A stretch of DNA of 64,000 nucleotides, taken from positions 67,160 through 131,159 of the forward strand of contig NZ_QRJZ01000004.1 in NCBI RefSeq assembly GCF_003470665.1, read 5' to 3'. Of this stretch, positions 19,541 through 28,379 are shown one piece after another (within the stretch, counting starts at the first letter, position 1; each line of letters begins with the position of its first letter). Source of the stretch: Collinsella sp. AM17-1. GTDB lineage: Bacteria; Actinomycetota; Coriobacteriia; Coriobacteriales; Coriobacteriaceae. The notes under the pieces were generated by a model. It was not told the origin of the DNA. It worked only from the letters and a program-made list of their open reading frames with translations, and ran no database searches. The translations under genes were made by a program, and so were the position numbers.

Positions 19541-20893
19541 ATGGCATTCAACGACTTGGTGGCTCAAAAAATAAAGGACTTTGAGCAACAGGGGATTCCG
19601 CAGGTCTTTGAGCGCGACCTTGATCTGGGCAACCCGCAGGAGCCAAAGCGCGACAACATCGTATATGTGATTGTGGGCGCCCGTCGTTGTGGAAAGACGT
19701 GTCGCCTGTATCAGGAGATGCGGCGGCTTCAGGGCCAAGGCGTCGAGCTTGACCGGATGCTATATTTCAATTTTGAGGATGAGCGCTTGCGTCCGTATGA
19801 GCCATCGCTACTAGCGGACGTGCTCGATACATTCTATGCACTATATCCTGCTGCTCGAGGCGAGGGCGCCTACCTTTTCTTTGACGAGATCCAAGAAATA
19901 CCCGAATGGGGTGCGTTTCTGCGACGCGTGGTCGATACGGAGAAGGCGACCGTTTACGTGACGGGATCTTCTTCTAAGATGCTGTCCTCGGAACTTAAGA
20001 GCGAGTTCAGGGGCCGCTCTCTTGTGCGAGAGCTGTTTCCGTTGAGTTTTTCGGAATACGTCCGATATAAGACGGGGAGCGTTCCTGAGCCGGATGCACC
20101 CTTTTCATCGAGCGATGCAGCACTGCTTCGACATCATCTGATCGGATATCTTGAACGAGGGGGATTTATCGCGACTCTTGAGCAGACGCCTGCGGATGCG
20201 ATTCAGCTGCTACAGGAATATGCGTCGCGAACGGTCGCTATGGACGTTGTGGAGCGTTACGACGTCAAGAGCCCTCGTTTGGCCTCACTGTTTCTGACGC
20301 GGTGTATGGCATCTTCGGGACGAGAACTGTCGGTGAACAAGGTGTACAACGAGTTCAAGAGCAGGCAGATACCCGTCAGTCGAAATACGCTCAGCGACTT
20401 ACTTGAGTATTACGAGGACGCCTACCTGCTGTTTTCGGTGCCGGAGTTCACGCGTTCGCTTGCAAATAATACGCGGTCTGCGTCTAAGGTCTACGCCGTC
20501 GATCCTGCGATGTTCGGAGCGTTCTCCCCCGCATCGGCATTGGATCAGGGTCAGAGGCTCGAGACCGCGGTGTTCAATGCGCTCAGAAGAAGGACCCCCG
20601 CCGTGCGGCCCGGTTCGGTTTGCCGCCTGCTGATTAAAGATAAGAATAAAAGCCATGAGGTGGACTTTGTGGCTGGGGATGCACTGCTCATGCAGGCTTA
20701 CGGCCTGATTCAGGTAAGTGTGGATATGACAAGCGAGAAAACGCGCGAGCGCGAAATTGCCGCGCTCGATGCCGCGATGGCCCAGTTTGATCTTGGCGAG
20801 TCGGCAATCGTTACCATGGATGAGCAGGCCGATATTCCATGCAAACACGGCGTGGTACATGCTGTGCCCGCATGGAAGTGGCTCCTTTCCTAA
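19541..20893 (+). CDS. ATPase of the AAA_14/DUF4143 type
   Basis: This 450-residue protein has Walker A VGARRCGKT (about residues 46-54), LDRMLYFNFEDERL and Walker B AYLFFDEIQEIPEW. VTGSSSKMLSSE and FPLSFSEYV, hallmark motifs of the family, follow. The C-terminal domain contains NKSHEVDFVAG and LIQVSVD, resembling a PD-(D/E)xK nuclease core in which the usual Lys is not evident. These lone ATPases are widespread and their role is not settled. It has its own inverted-repeat control region. Confidence 0.85.
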   Translation: MAFNDLVAQKIKDFEQQGIPQVFERDLDLGNPQEPKRDNIVYVIVGARRCGKTCRLYQEMRRLQGQGVELDRMLYFNFEDERLRPYEPSLLADVLDTFYALYPAARGEGAYLFFDEIQEIPEWGAFLRRVVDTEKATVYVTGSSSKMLSSELKSEFRGRSLVRELFPLSFSEYVRYKTGSVPEPDAPFSSSDAALLRHHLIGYLERGGFIATLEQTPADAIQLLQEYASRTVAMDVVERYDVKSPRLASLFLTRCMASSGRELSVNKVYNEFKSRQIPVSRNTLSDLLEYYEDAYLLFSVPEFTRSLANNTRSASKVYAVDPAMFGAFSPASALDQGQRLETAVFNALRRRTPAVRPGSVCRLLIKDKNKSHEVDFVAGDALLMQAYGLIQVSVDMTSEKTREREIAALDAAMAQFDLGESAIVTMDEQADIPCKHGVVHAVPAWKWLLS

Positions 20894-20937
20894 TCGTCTA
20901 TGGATTTGCGAGGCCAGGACTCAGGTGTCATGGTCCG

Positions 20938-22419
20938 CTAGTCCTGGGCCTTGATGCTCGGCAGGAGAATCTGGGCGAGGTAGTCGGTCTCGAGTTTGGT
21001 CGCGGCGTCGGCTTTGCCGTCTTTGCCGACCAGTACGTTCTTGATTTGGCTATAGGTGTAGCGGTTGCCGGTCGTAAGCTCGACAAGCTCAATGGCCGTG
21101 TCCATGGGGTAGGTCGACACGGGATTCTGCGTCCGTCCGTTGATGGTCTGGGGCACCACGTACGGATAGACGGGGCCGCTGGCGTAGACGGTATAACCGT
21201 TGCCTAGATTGGCCGCACCCAAAACCGTATCGCCCTCATCGGGCGTAAAGCTCTCGCCCTCGCGCACCGCGACGAGCGTCACAATCGGCGTATCGCTGTC
21301 GCCGGCAAGATAGATGCATAGCGTGCTGCCATTTTGCCAAGTCTCGACCTTGCCGTACCATTCGACGGGGATATCGAGCTGGTAGAGGTCGGTTGCCTTG
21401 TGACGGGCGTCGGCATCACGGGCCGCCTGTGCCTTTTGCGCGCTCACGGCATTGACGGCGGCGTCGCGCCGCGCGGTTGCCGCCTGCTGGAGCACCTTGG
21501 CGGTGGCGGCGGAGCTCGCGCCTCCCTCCTCGGCATATTTGGCGGCGGCATCGATCTGGTCGTCGGTTACCGTGTCGGCCGAAGGCACCTTAAGCTTAAA
21601 GGCGGCCTGGCTGCTTAGGTCCTGTCCGTCGCTCTTGATCGTGACCTGCGCCTTGGTGGTCGGCACGGTATAGACGGTGCCGTCGGACGCGATGGGGGAG
21701 GCGGCAATGGAGAGCGTGTAGTCACCGGGTAGCAGTTTGATGCCACGGCCGTGCTCGTCAACATAGAGCGTTTCGCTCACGGATGAGCCATCAGCGTCCT
21801 GACCGCTCACCTGTACGGGAATCTTAGAGCTGGTGGAACAGTCGAGGCCCGCGGCATGCACGCCAATCTGCACCGACATCATCGTGTGGGCATTGGCGGC
21901 GACAGCGGCAGCCTGCTCTTGCTGATATCCGTTCCAGGCAGCATAGCCTGCACCGCCGGCGACGAGCGCGGCGGCCACGATACCGGCGACCATCAGATTG
22001 CGGCGCTTGGGCGACATCTTGCGATGACGAACCTCGGCCTCGCGTGCCGAGGGAACGGACGGTAGGGGAATATCGCCCATGGCGATGGTCTCGTCCACGG
22101 CTGGTGCGGAACCCAGGCCAGGAAGCTCGCGGGTCAGCGAATCCTCGGCCGGCAAGCTGTCGAGCAAGACGGTTTCCTCGCCCGTGTCGGATTCGGGCTG
22201 GTCGTCGGCCTCGCTATCGTCCTCTTCGGCTTCGTCAGGAGCGTCTTTGGCGTCGCCGCCTTCGTCCTCAGTGTCTTCGTGCACCTCGTCTTGCGCGTCG
22301 ACGACCGAATCGCTAAACGAGAGCTCGTCTAGCGCGATCCGGTCAAGGCTCTCCAGGGCTTCGGCACATGCTTCCGCATCCTGGGCCGCATCCTCGCGGC
22401 CATACGTCTCATCGCTCAT
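20938..22419 (-). CDS. Single-pass membrane protein with acidic cytoplasmic region
   Basis: The family is not recognised. The 493-residue product has a strongly acidic Glu/Asp-rich N-terminal region (residues 1-140) and a basic KMSPKRR stretch. A transmembrane segment (about 150-172, LMVAGIVAAALVAGGAGYAAW) and a long extracytoplasmic part follow, ending in a domain that starts DIPVEWYGKVETW. The orientation predicted from the charges is cytoplasmic N terminus. ATG 22419 behind GGGGGAT was chosen over an upstream in-frame start at 22470. It is convergent with the ATPase gene. Confidence 0.7.
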   Translation of the reverse strand: MSDETYGREDAAQDAEACAEALESLDRIALDELSFSDSVVDAQDEVHEDTEDEGGDAKDAPDEAEEDDSEADDQPESDTGEETVLLDSLPAEDSLTRELPGLGSAPAVDETIAMGDIPLPSVPSAREAEVRHRKMSPKRRNLMVAGIVAAALVAGGAGYAAWNGYQQEQAAAVAANAHTMMSVQIGVHAAGLDCSTSSKIPVQVSGQDADGSSVSETLYVDEHGRGIKLLPGDYTLSIAASPIASDGTVYTVPTTKAQVTIKSDGQDLSSQAAFKLKVPSADTVTDDQIDAAAKYAEEGGASSAATAKVLQQAATARRDAAVNAVSAQKAQAARDADARHKATDLYQLDIPVEWYGKVETWQNGSTLCIYLAGDSDTPIVTLVAVREGESFTPDEGDTVLGAANLGNGYTVYASGPVYPYVVPQTINGRTQNPVSTYPMDTAIELVELTTGNRYTYSQIKNVLVGKDGKADAATKLETDYLAQILLPSIKAQD

Positions 22420-22540
22420 ATATCCCCCAATGCAATATCGGCTCAACACTGTACCCAAAAATGGAGCCATATAAAGCGAATGCGAAATATAAGATCCGAT
22501 TTAACCCGAGCACATCGTTCAGCCGCATCCTCGCGGCAGC

Positions 22541-22582
22541 AAAAAGCCCCCGGAACGCGAACGAATCACATTCCGAGGGGCT
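22541..22582 (-). terminator. Rho-independent terminator of the tetR operon
   Basis: Read on the minus strand, AGCCCCTCGGAA pairs with TTCCGGGGGCT and is followed by a T-run (the five A at 22541-22545 on the plus strand). Confidence 0.8.
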
Positions 22583-22652
22583 CTGCAATGCGTTGAGTTG
22601 CGCGGAGCCGGCTACGCCGCTTCGTGCTCAAACGATGTTTGCGTCAGGCACG

Positions 22653-23660
22653 TTACTCGGCGTGCGCGTAATCAACCTTGGCACGGCGAGCGGTAGCCTT
22701 CTCCCAATCGCTGGTGCCCTCAAAGACATCCTGCTTGTAGGGATTGCGGCCGAGCTTCTTGGCGCGGTAGGCGATGTAGATGATCGCGGCGACGTTGGCG
22801 ACCAGTGCGGCGATCGAGACCGCGGTAGCGGCGCCGGGGTCGAGCGTGGAGTGGGTCACAAAGATGGACTCCTCCTGGAAGTACGGGAACACCTGGGCAA
22901 ACATGCACCAAATAGCAAGCGTAAAGGCGCGGTTCTGGATCCAGCCGCCCTTGTTCCAGATAAAGGCGGCGACGGTGGGCGCCAGCAGCAGCGCAAAGCC
23001 GCAGAACCAGGAGTGGGTGGGCAGGCAGTTGTAGGTGTAGCAGAAGTTCCAGATATCGTAGGCGATGATGTAGACCCAGGTCATGTCGGGCCACAGCATG
23101 TCGGTCTGATCCTCGGAGGCGTAGACGCTCCACCAACCGGTCATGCAGAAGATGTTGATGATACCGGCGATGCCGTTGAACACGTTGTTCCAGCCGGCCA
23201 GCTGCGTAGCACCTTCGGAGGTGACCCAGGTGGACTCGCCCAGGACAAAGAAGTGATAGGCGCTCTCAAAGTCGGACACGACGGCGATCATGATGTTGAT
23301 GGCGACGATCACAAACGGCCACGCGCGGAACCAGTGCGCCTTGCCGATCTTGCCCCACTGATACTTAATGGCGATGAAGCCCCAGCAACCGGCCAACGCC
23401 GCGTAGACCTTGGCGTAGTGGAACCAGCTGTTCTGGTACACATGGGTGGGGTTGGTGAGCGCCCACTCGGCACCCTGCGAAACGCCGACGGCGATGGCGA
23501 CGCAGTAGATGGTCATGGCCAGCGGAGCCACGCCAAAGATGATGGCCGCGCCGAGCTTGGTGCGGCGGCCGACCTCGTTGAGCACGATCAGGCCGATAAA
23601 GACCATGGCCCAGCCGGCCCAGTGGATAAGGGTATCGCTACCCCAAACATCGAACAGCAT
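22653..23660 (-). CDS. Multipass membrane protein, DUF5692-like
   Basis: A 335-residue, very hydrophobic protein with about nine predicted transmembrane segments and many Trp/Tyr/Phe residues. Conspicuous motifs are HWAGWAMVFIG, NPTHVYQNSWFHY and YTYNCLPTHSWFCG. It resembles what I recall as the DUF5692 family; that name is from memory and moderately certain. No transport substrate can be read from it. It follows a TetR regulator on the same strand (64 bases between) and starts behind AAAGGAG, so both are probably one regulated unit. Confidence 0.75.
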   Translation of the reverse strand: MLFDVWGSDTLIHWAGWAMVFIGLIVLNEVGRRTKLGAAIIFGVAPLAMTIYCVAIAVGVSQGAEWALTNPTHVYQNSWFHYAKVYAALAGCWGFIAIKYQWGKIGKAHWFRAWPFVIVAINIMIAVVSDFESAYHFFVLGESTWVTSEGATQLAGWNNVFNGIAGIINIFCMTGWWSVYASEDQTDMLWPDMTWVYIIAYDIWNFCYTYNCLPTHSWFCGFALLLAPTVAAFIWNKGGWIQNRAFTLAIWCMFAQVFPYFQEESIFVTHSTLDPGAATAVSIAALVANVAAIIYIAYRAKKLGRNPYKQDVFEGTSDWEKATARRAKVDYAHAE

Positions 23661-23723
23661 GCTGCTCTCCTTTCACAAGCCCGCGGCCCCTCTTCCGATC
23701 GCGGGCAGTTTGACCAAATGTCG

Positions 23724-24386
23724 TCAGTTCTGGGGCTTGCGCTCCGGATACTTGGCGGTATAGCCCTCGATGTGGAGTGTCGAGGCGATGATTTCCTTGA
23801 CCGTCTCGTCGGGCACATCGGGGTGCGTGCGGATATACATCAACAACCCCATGATGAGGGTGTAGAACGTCTCGTAGACATGGTCGATGCGTAGCTCATG
23901 ATGGGCGACAAAATCCACCACGGTGGTGTCGCAGATATACTGCGCCACGCGTTGGACCACGTTGTGCAAAAAGCCGCCGTAGAGCGCGCCGCTGCTGGAG
24001 GTCAGGGTGCTCGGCAGTTCGTGGCCGCTGGCGACCAGGCGCTTAAAGAGCGGGGCGACGGTGTCGAGCGCCCCCTCGATGTCGCCAACCGTGCGGCTGG
24101 CATTCCACTGCTCGAGCTCGGTAATGAAGCCGTCGATCGCCTCGTCCATGACAGCGGTGACGGCGGCGTCCATATCGGCAAAGTAGTGGTAGAACAATGA
24201 ACGCGTGCAGCCGGCTCGCTTGGTCACAGCCGATACCGATAGGTGGGACACGCCCAGCTCGGAGCTTACGGTGCGCACGGCATCGAGAATCTCGCGACGG
24301 CGTTCGTCGCCCGTCAAGCGCTTTGCCGCGCTATCGGATGCGGGGACGGCATCGACCACAGAGGTACCTGCTGCGTTGTTGCCCAT
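23724..24386 (-). CDS. TetR-family transcriptional regulator
   Basis: The 220-residue protein has a typical TetR N-terminal helix-turn-helix (about residues 28-75: RRREILDAVRTVSSELGVSH, then TKRAGCTRSLFYHYFADMDA). An all-helical ligand domain of about 140 residues follows. It is transcribed with the membrane protein downstream and divergently from the large oxidoreductase. The shared intergenic region carries two matching palindromes, so it likely controls both directions. The ligand is unknown. Confidence 0.88.
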   Translation of the reverse strand: MGNNAAGTSVVDAVPASDSAAKRLTGDERRREILDAVRTVSSELGVSHLSVSAVTKRAGCTRSLFYHYFADMDAAVTAVMDEAIDGFITELEQWNASRTVGDIEGALDTVAPLFKRLVASGHELPSTLTSSSGALYGGFLHNVVQRVAQYICDTTVVDFVAHHELRIDHVYETFYTLIMGLLMYIRTHPDVPDETVKEIIASTLHIEGYTAKYPERKPQN

Positions 24387-24434
24387 GTTTTGCCGCCTTT
24401 CATCCTCTTTTGCCTGACCGTTCGCCTAACAGTC

Positions 24435-24482
24435 TTGAATATTGTTGACGGTTCGTCAATACTATTTTTGACACAATGTCAA
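24435..24482. promoter_or_regulatory. Twin TTGAC-N5-GTCAA operators in the tetR/oxidoreductase promoter region
   Basis: Two palindromes, TTGAC-N5-GTCAA, lie at 24445-24459 and 24468-24482 with centres 23 bp apart. A plus-strand promoter candidate is TTGAAT (24435-24440), 17 bases, AATACT (24458-24463), whose spacer contains the first operator. This fits repression by the adjacent TetR protein. Confidence 0.7.
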
Positions 24483-24575
24483 CAATGGCGGGTGAACGGC
24501 ATGGGGGCATGCCCGGCCTGCAAAAAAAGAGGGGCGCTGCGGCCTCGTCGGGCTGCGGCAAGAGAAGGGACAACC

Positions 24576-27353
24576 ATGATTCTCAACGGACCGGGGATTA
24601 GTTACACCGAGCCCGATATCGGCGCGGAGTTTGTGCCGCCGCTGCCGGAGCATCCGCGCGAGGCAATCGTCAAGCTGTGCGAGCACTGCACCAACCGTCT
24701 GCTGCATCGCGACGAGCTGCTGGGCTACGAGTACTGGTCGTTTGCCGAGGCCGCAACCGACGAGCAGGCCGAAGTGCTCTGCAAGATGAAGATGCGCCGT
24801 CCCTATACGCTGCCCGAGATGGTCAAGCTCACCGGCATGCCCGAAGCCGATATCGAGAAGATGCTCGACGACATGAGCTACACGGGTCTGCTCGAGTACA
24901 ACTGGGAAAACCCCGAGCGCGCCAAGCAGTGGGTGCTGCCCATGCTGGTGCCGGGTTCTGCCGAGTTCCTCAACATGCGCATGGGTCAGCTCGAGGAGCA
25001 TCCGGTCTATGCCAAGTTCTTTGAGCAGGCGTCCAAGGGACCGCTGTCCAAGGCCACGCCGATGGTGCCGCCCGGCGGTGCCGGCATCGGCATGCATGTC
25101 ATTCCGGTCGAGAAGGCCATCGATGCCGCGAGCACCTCGGTGCCGATCGAGCATATCGAGCATTGGCTCGACAAATACGATGGCAAATATGCCGCTAGCA
25201 CCTGCAGCTGCCGCGCGAGCCGTCGCGTGATGGGAGAGGGCTGCGCCGACGACCCGGCCGATTGGTGCATCGCCGTGGGCGATATGGCCGACTACGTGGT
25301 CGAGACCGACCGCGGCCATTATGTGACGCGCGAGGAGGTCTACGACATCCTGCGCCAGGCCGAGGACAACGGCTTTGTGCACCAGATCACCAACATCGAC
25401 GGTGAGAACAAAATCTTCGCCATCTGCAACTGCAACGTCAACGTGTGCTACGCCCTGCGCACTTCGCAGCTGTTCAACACGCCCAACCTGTCGCGCTCAG
25501 CCTATGTCGCCAAGGTCGAGAAAGACAAGTGCGTGGCCTGCGGTCGCTGCGTTGAGGTGTGTCCGGCCGGCGCCGCCAAACTGGGCCAGAAGCTCTGCAG
25601 CAAAAAAGCCGGCGGCCGCGTGCCCGAGTATCCGCGCCAGGAGCTGCCCGATGCCACCAAGTGGGACCACACCAAGTGGTCGCCCAACTACCGCAACGAT
25701 AACCGCATCGAGACGCATGAGTCCGGCACCGCGCCCTGCAAGACGGCCTGCCCCGCGCACGTTGCCGTTCAGGGCTATCTGAAGCTCGCGGCGCAGGGTC
25801 GCTATGACGAGGCCCTAGCACTCATTAAGCGCGAGAACCCGCTGCCCGCTATCTGCGGCCGTGTGTGCAATCGCCGCTGTGAGGATGCCTGCACTCGCGG
25901 TCGTGTGGACGCCGCCGTGGCTATCGACGAAGTCAAGAAGTTTATCGCCCAGCGCGATCTGGATGCCGCGACCCGCTATGTCCCACCTGTGGTGACCCCG
26001 ACGCGTGCCGGCGGCTTCGACCAGAAGGTCGCCATCATCGGTGCCGGTCCGGCTGGCCTGTCCTGCGCTTTCTACCTGGCCGAGAAGGGCTACAAGCCCG
26101 TCGTGTTCGAGAAAAATGAACGCCCGGGCGGCATGCTCACCTACGGCATTCCCAGCTTTAAGCTGCAGAAGGATGTTATCGAGGCCGAGGTCGAGGTTAT
26201 TCGCCTGATGGGTGCCGAGTTCCGCTATGGCGTGGAGGTCGGCCGCGATGTGACGCTCGACGAGCTGCGCGAGCAGGGCTTTAAGGCCTTCTATGTTGCC
26301 ATCGGCTGCCAGGGCGGACGCCTTGCCGGCATTCCGGGCGAGGATGCCGAGGATGTGACGGTGGCTGTCGACTTTTTGCGCGAGGTCAACAGTGGCAAGA
26401 TCGACGCGCTGCCCGGCCGCACCATTGTGGTGGGCGGCGGCAACGTGGCTATCGATGTCGCCCGCAACGCCTGCCGTCTGGGTTCCGAGCACGTTGAGAT
26501 GTTCTGCCTGGAGAGCGAGGCTCAGATGCCCGCCAGCGAGGAGGAGCGTCGCGAGGCCATCGAGGATGGTGCTCACATCAGCTGCGGCTGGGGTCCCAAG
26601 GAGGTTCACCTGGACGAGACCGGTCGTGTGTGCGGCATCACCTTCAAGCGCTGCACGCGCGTCTTTGACGACGAGGGCCGTTTTGCGCCCGAGTACGACG
26701 AGAACGACCTGCGTCGTGTCGATGCCGACCGCGTCGTCATGTCGATTGGCCAGTCCATTGTGTGGGGCGACCTGCTGGCTGGCTCCAAGGTGGAGCTTGG
26801 CCGCGGCCAGGGTGCCCTTGCCGATCCGCAGACGTACCAGACCGCCGAGCCCGACATCTTTGTGGGCGGCGACGTCTACACTGGCCCCAGCTTTGCCATC
26901 GATGCCATTGCCGCCGGTCACGAGGCCGCGGTGTCCATCCATCGCTTTGTGCAGCCGGGCTCCACGCTCACCATCGGCCGCAACCAGCGCCGCTACACCG
27001 CGCTTGACCGCGACGATGCCGTGATCGAAAGCTACGACAACGCGAGCCGCGAGGTTGCGCATGTGGACCGCGAACGCGAGAAGGCCGCGCCGTTTAGCGA
27101 GTACGTCGAGACCTTTACCGAGGAACAGGTGCGCGCCGAGACCGCTCGCTGCCTGGGCTGCGGCGCCTCGATCGTCGACCCCAACAAGTGTATTGGCTGC
27201 GGTCTGTGCACCACCAAGTGCGCGTTCGACGCCATCCATCTGGATCGCGACCGCCCCGAGTGCTCAACGATGGTCAAATACGAGCAAAAGCTCCCAAGCC
27301 TGGGCAAGTACGCGCTCAAGCGCGCCATTAAGATCAAATTCGGGAAGAAGTAA
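24576..27353 (+). CDS. Fe-S/FAD oxidoreductase (GltD-like) with extra N- and C-terminal ferredoxin modules
   Basis: A 925-residue electron-transfer protein. Residues 1-300 form an N-terminal domain with a winged-helix-like part and cysteine pairs (CSCRASRR, CNCNVNVC). A [4Fe-4S] motif, CVACGRCVEVCP, lies near 318. A glutamate-synthase-small-subunit-like section begins with CPAHVAVQGY and CGRVCNRRCEDAC, then the FAD site IGAGPAGLSCA (about 488) and NAD(P) site VGGGNVAIDVA (about 619). A C-terminal CIGCGLCTTKC motif is near 871. It probably moves electrons between NAD(P)H and ferredoxin or another acceptor; the partner is unknown. ATG 24576 follows AGAGAAGGGA; longer in-frame starts lack a ribosome site. 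Expression is likely under the divergent TetR. Confidence 0.85.
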   Translation: MILNGPGISYTEPDIGAEFVPPLPEHPREAIVKLCEHCTNRLLHRDELLGYEYWSFAEAATDEQAEVLCKMKMRRPYTLPEMVKLTGMPEADIEKMLDDMSYTGLLEYNWENPERAKQWVLPMLVPGSAEFLNMRMGQLEEHPVYAKFFEQASKGPLSKATPMVPPGGAGIGMHVIPVEKAIDAASTSVPIEHIEHWLDKYDGKYAASTCSCRASRRVMGEGCADDPADWCIAVGDMADYVVETDRGHYVTREEVYDILRQAEDNGFVHQITNIDGENKIFAICNCNVNVCYALRTSQLFNTPNLSRSAYVAKVEKDKCVACGRCVEVCPAGAAKLGQKLCSKKAGGRVPEYPRQELPDATKWDHTKWSPNYRNDNRIETHESGTAPCKTACPAHVAVQGYLKLAAQGRYDEALALIKRENPLPAICGRVCNRRCEDACTRGRVDAAVAIDEVKKFIAQRDLDAATRYVPPVVTPTRAGGFDQKVAIIGAGPAGLSCAFYLAEKGYKPVVFEKNERPGGMLTYGIPSFKLQKDVIEAEVEVIRLMGAEFRYGVEVGRDVTLDELREQGFKAFYVAIGCQGGRLAGIPGEDAEDVTVAVDFLREVNSGKIDALPGRTIVVGGGNVAIDVARNACRLGSEHVEMFCLESEAQMPASEEERREAIEDGAHISCGWGPKEVHLDETGRVCGITFKRCTRVFDDEGRFAPEYDENDLRRVDADRVVMSIGQSIVWGDLLAGSKVELGRGQGALADPQTYQTAEPDIFVGGDVYTGPSFAIDAIAAGHEAAVSIHRFVQPGSTLTIGRNQRRYTALDRDDAVIESYDNASREVAHVDREREKAAPFSEYVETFTEEQVRAETARCLGCGASIVDPNKCIGCGLCTTKCAFDAIHLDRDRPECSTMVKYEQKLPSLGKYALKRAIKIKFGKK

Positions 27354-27547
27354 GAAACGCAACAAGCAGGAGAACGGCGCAGAGAGCGGTTGGACAGCGA
27401 GCGAGTCCCAGGCGTGGCGAGGTGCCTTGAAAGAGGAGGGCATAGGGCTTTTGCCCATGCCCGACGATTGAAAGGCAGATCGCCCGTCTGGGGCTCGCGC
27501 AGCGTCAAGCCGACCGCCGTTCGGTAGAACGGCGGAAGGAATTAAAA

Positions 27548-27976
27548 GTGCACGAGCTCGGGATTGTTTATCACATCATTCGTGATGTCGAGAATGTGGC
27601 GCGCGCCAATGGCGTGCGTCGCGTTTCGAGCGTGACGCTGCTGCTGGGCGAGGTCTCGGGCGTCGTTCCCGATCTGCTGCTTGACGCTTGGCGCTGGGCG
27701 GCAGATAAAAAGCCCATCGCGCAGGGCGCGGAGCTTATCGTGGAGCCCGTCGAGGCCGTGACGCATTGCGAGGCGTGCGGCCGCGACTACGCGACGGTCG
27801 AGCACGGCAAGACCTGCCCCCATTGCGGCAGCGGCGAGACATACCTGCTGCAGGGCCAGGAGGTCATGATCAAGCAGATCGAGACCCCCGACGAGGACCC
27901 GGCAGACGCTGCTCCTGGCGACCTCTCCGACGCCCCCGATGCCGTCGACGCCGCCAACCCCCTCCACATCGCCTAA
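27548..27976 (+). CDS. hypA: Hydrogenase/urease nickel insertion protein HypA
   Basis: HypA delivers nickel to [NiFe] hydrogenase with HypB. The 142-residue product begins with the essential MHE nickel-binding motif (start codon GTG 27548) and has the structural zinc site CEACG...CPHCG (about residues 76-98). An acidic Asp/Ala/Pro tail of about 25 residues is longer than usual. A GGAAGGA ribosome site lies next to a perfect 9-bp hairpin (27514-27535). No hydrogenase or other hyp gene is in the window; the neighbour is the Fe-S/FAD oxidoreductase. Confidence 0.9.
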   Translation: MHELGIVYHIIRDVENVARANGVRRVSSVTLLLGEVSGVVPDLLLDAWRWAADKKPIAQGAELIVEPVEAVTHCEACGRDYATVEHGKTCPHCGSGETYLLQGQEVMIKQIETPDEDPADAAPGDLSDAPDAVDAANPLHIA

Positions 27977-27983
27977 CTTAGAC

Positions 27984-28060
27984 ATTGGGGACGTTCTTAA
28001 ACGACTAGTCGAAAAAGAACGTCCCCAATGACTAGCCATTTAAGAACGTCCCCAATAACT
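27984..28060. repeat. GGGGACGTTCTT palindromic repeat downstream of hypA
   Basis: ATTGGGGACGTTCTT (27984-27998) pairs exactly with 28015-28029. A second AAGAACGTCCCCAAT copy follows within 30 bases. It is the same family as 9853-9906 and 31676-31724. The base of the stem could also serve as a terminator for hypA. Confidence 0.75.
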
Positions 28061-28103
28061 ACTTTGCTAGAGCATATCGCTCGCCATTAGTCAAGGCATA
28101 GCT

Positions 28104-28332
28104 GTTTAAACGAAATAGCCTCAGTCTCAGCACGTTTGCATCTGTTTAAAAGCGGTAATAATGATAGCATGCGCATATCCGTCGTGTAAGTATTGGTTGG
28201 GTATCAGTTATCAGCGGCAGATCAGCCAATGATGCTGGAATGTAATCAACTTGTAACAAATTAAGACGTTTAAACAAATAATGCTACCTTTTGCAGTTTT
28301 TCAAACAATTCTGCTGTATTTGCAGCTATACT
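28104..28332 (+). promoter_or_regulatory. Control region of the mannose-type PTS operon with GTTTAAA boxes
   Basis: An AT-rich stretch of about 300 bases carries three GTTTAAA(C/A) motifs (28104-28111, 28144-28151, 28268-28275); the last two are followed by similar AATAATG-containing sequence. A TATACT -10 box (28327-28332) has no good -35 at 17 bases, which suggests activator dependence. No regulator gene lies nearby. Confidence 0.5.
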
Positions 28333-28379
28333 CCATAACTGTCGTGTAGGAATTACGTAGACAAAAAGGAGGTTATGTG

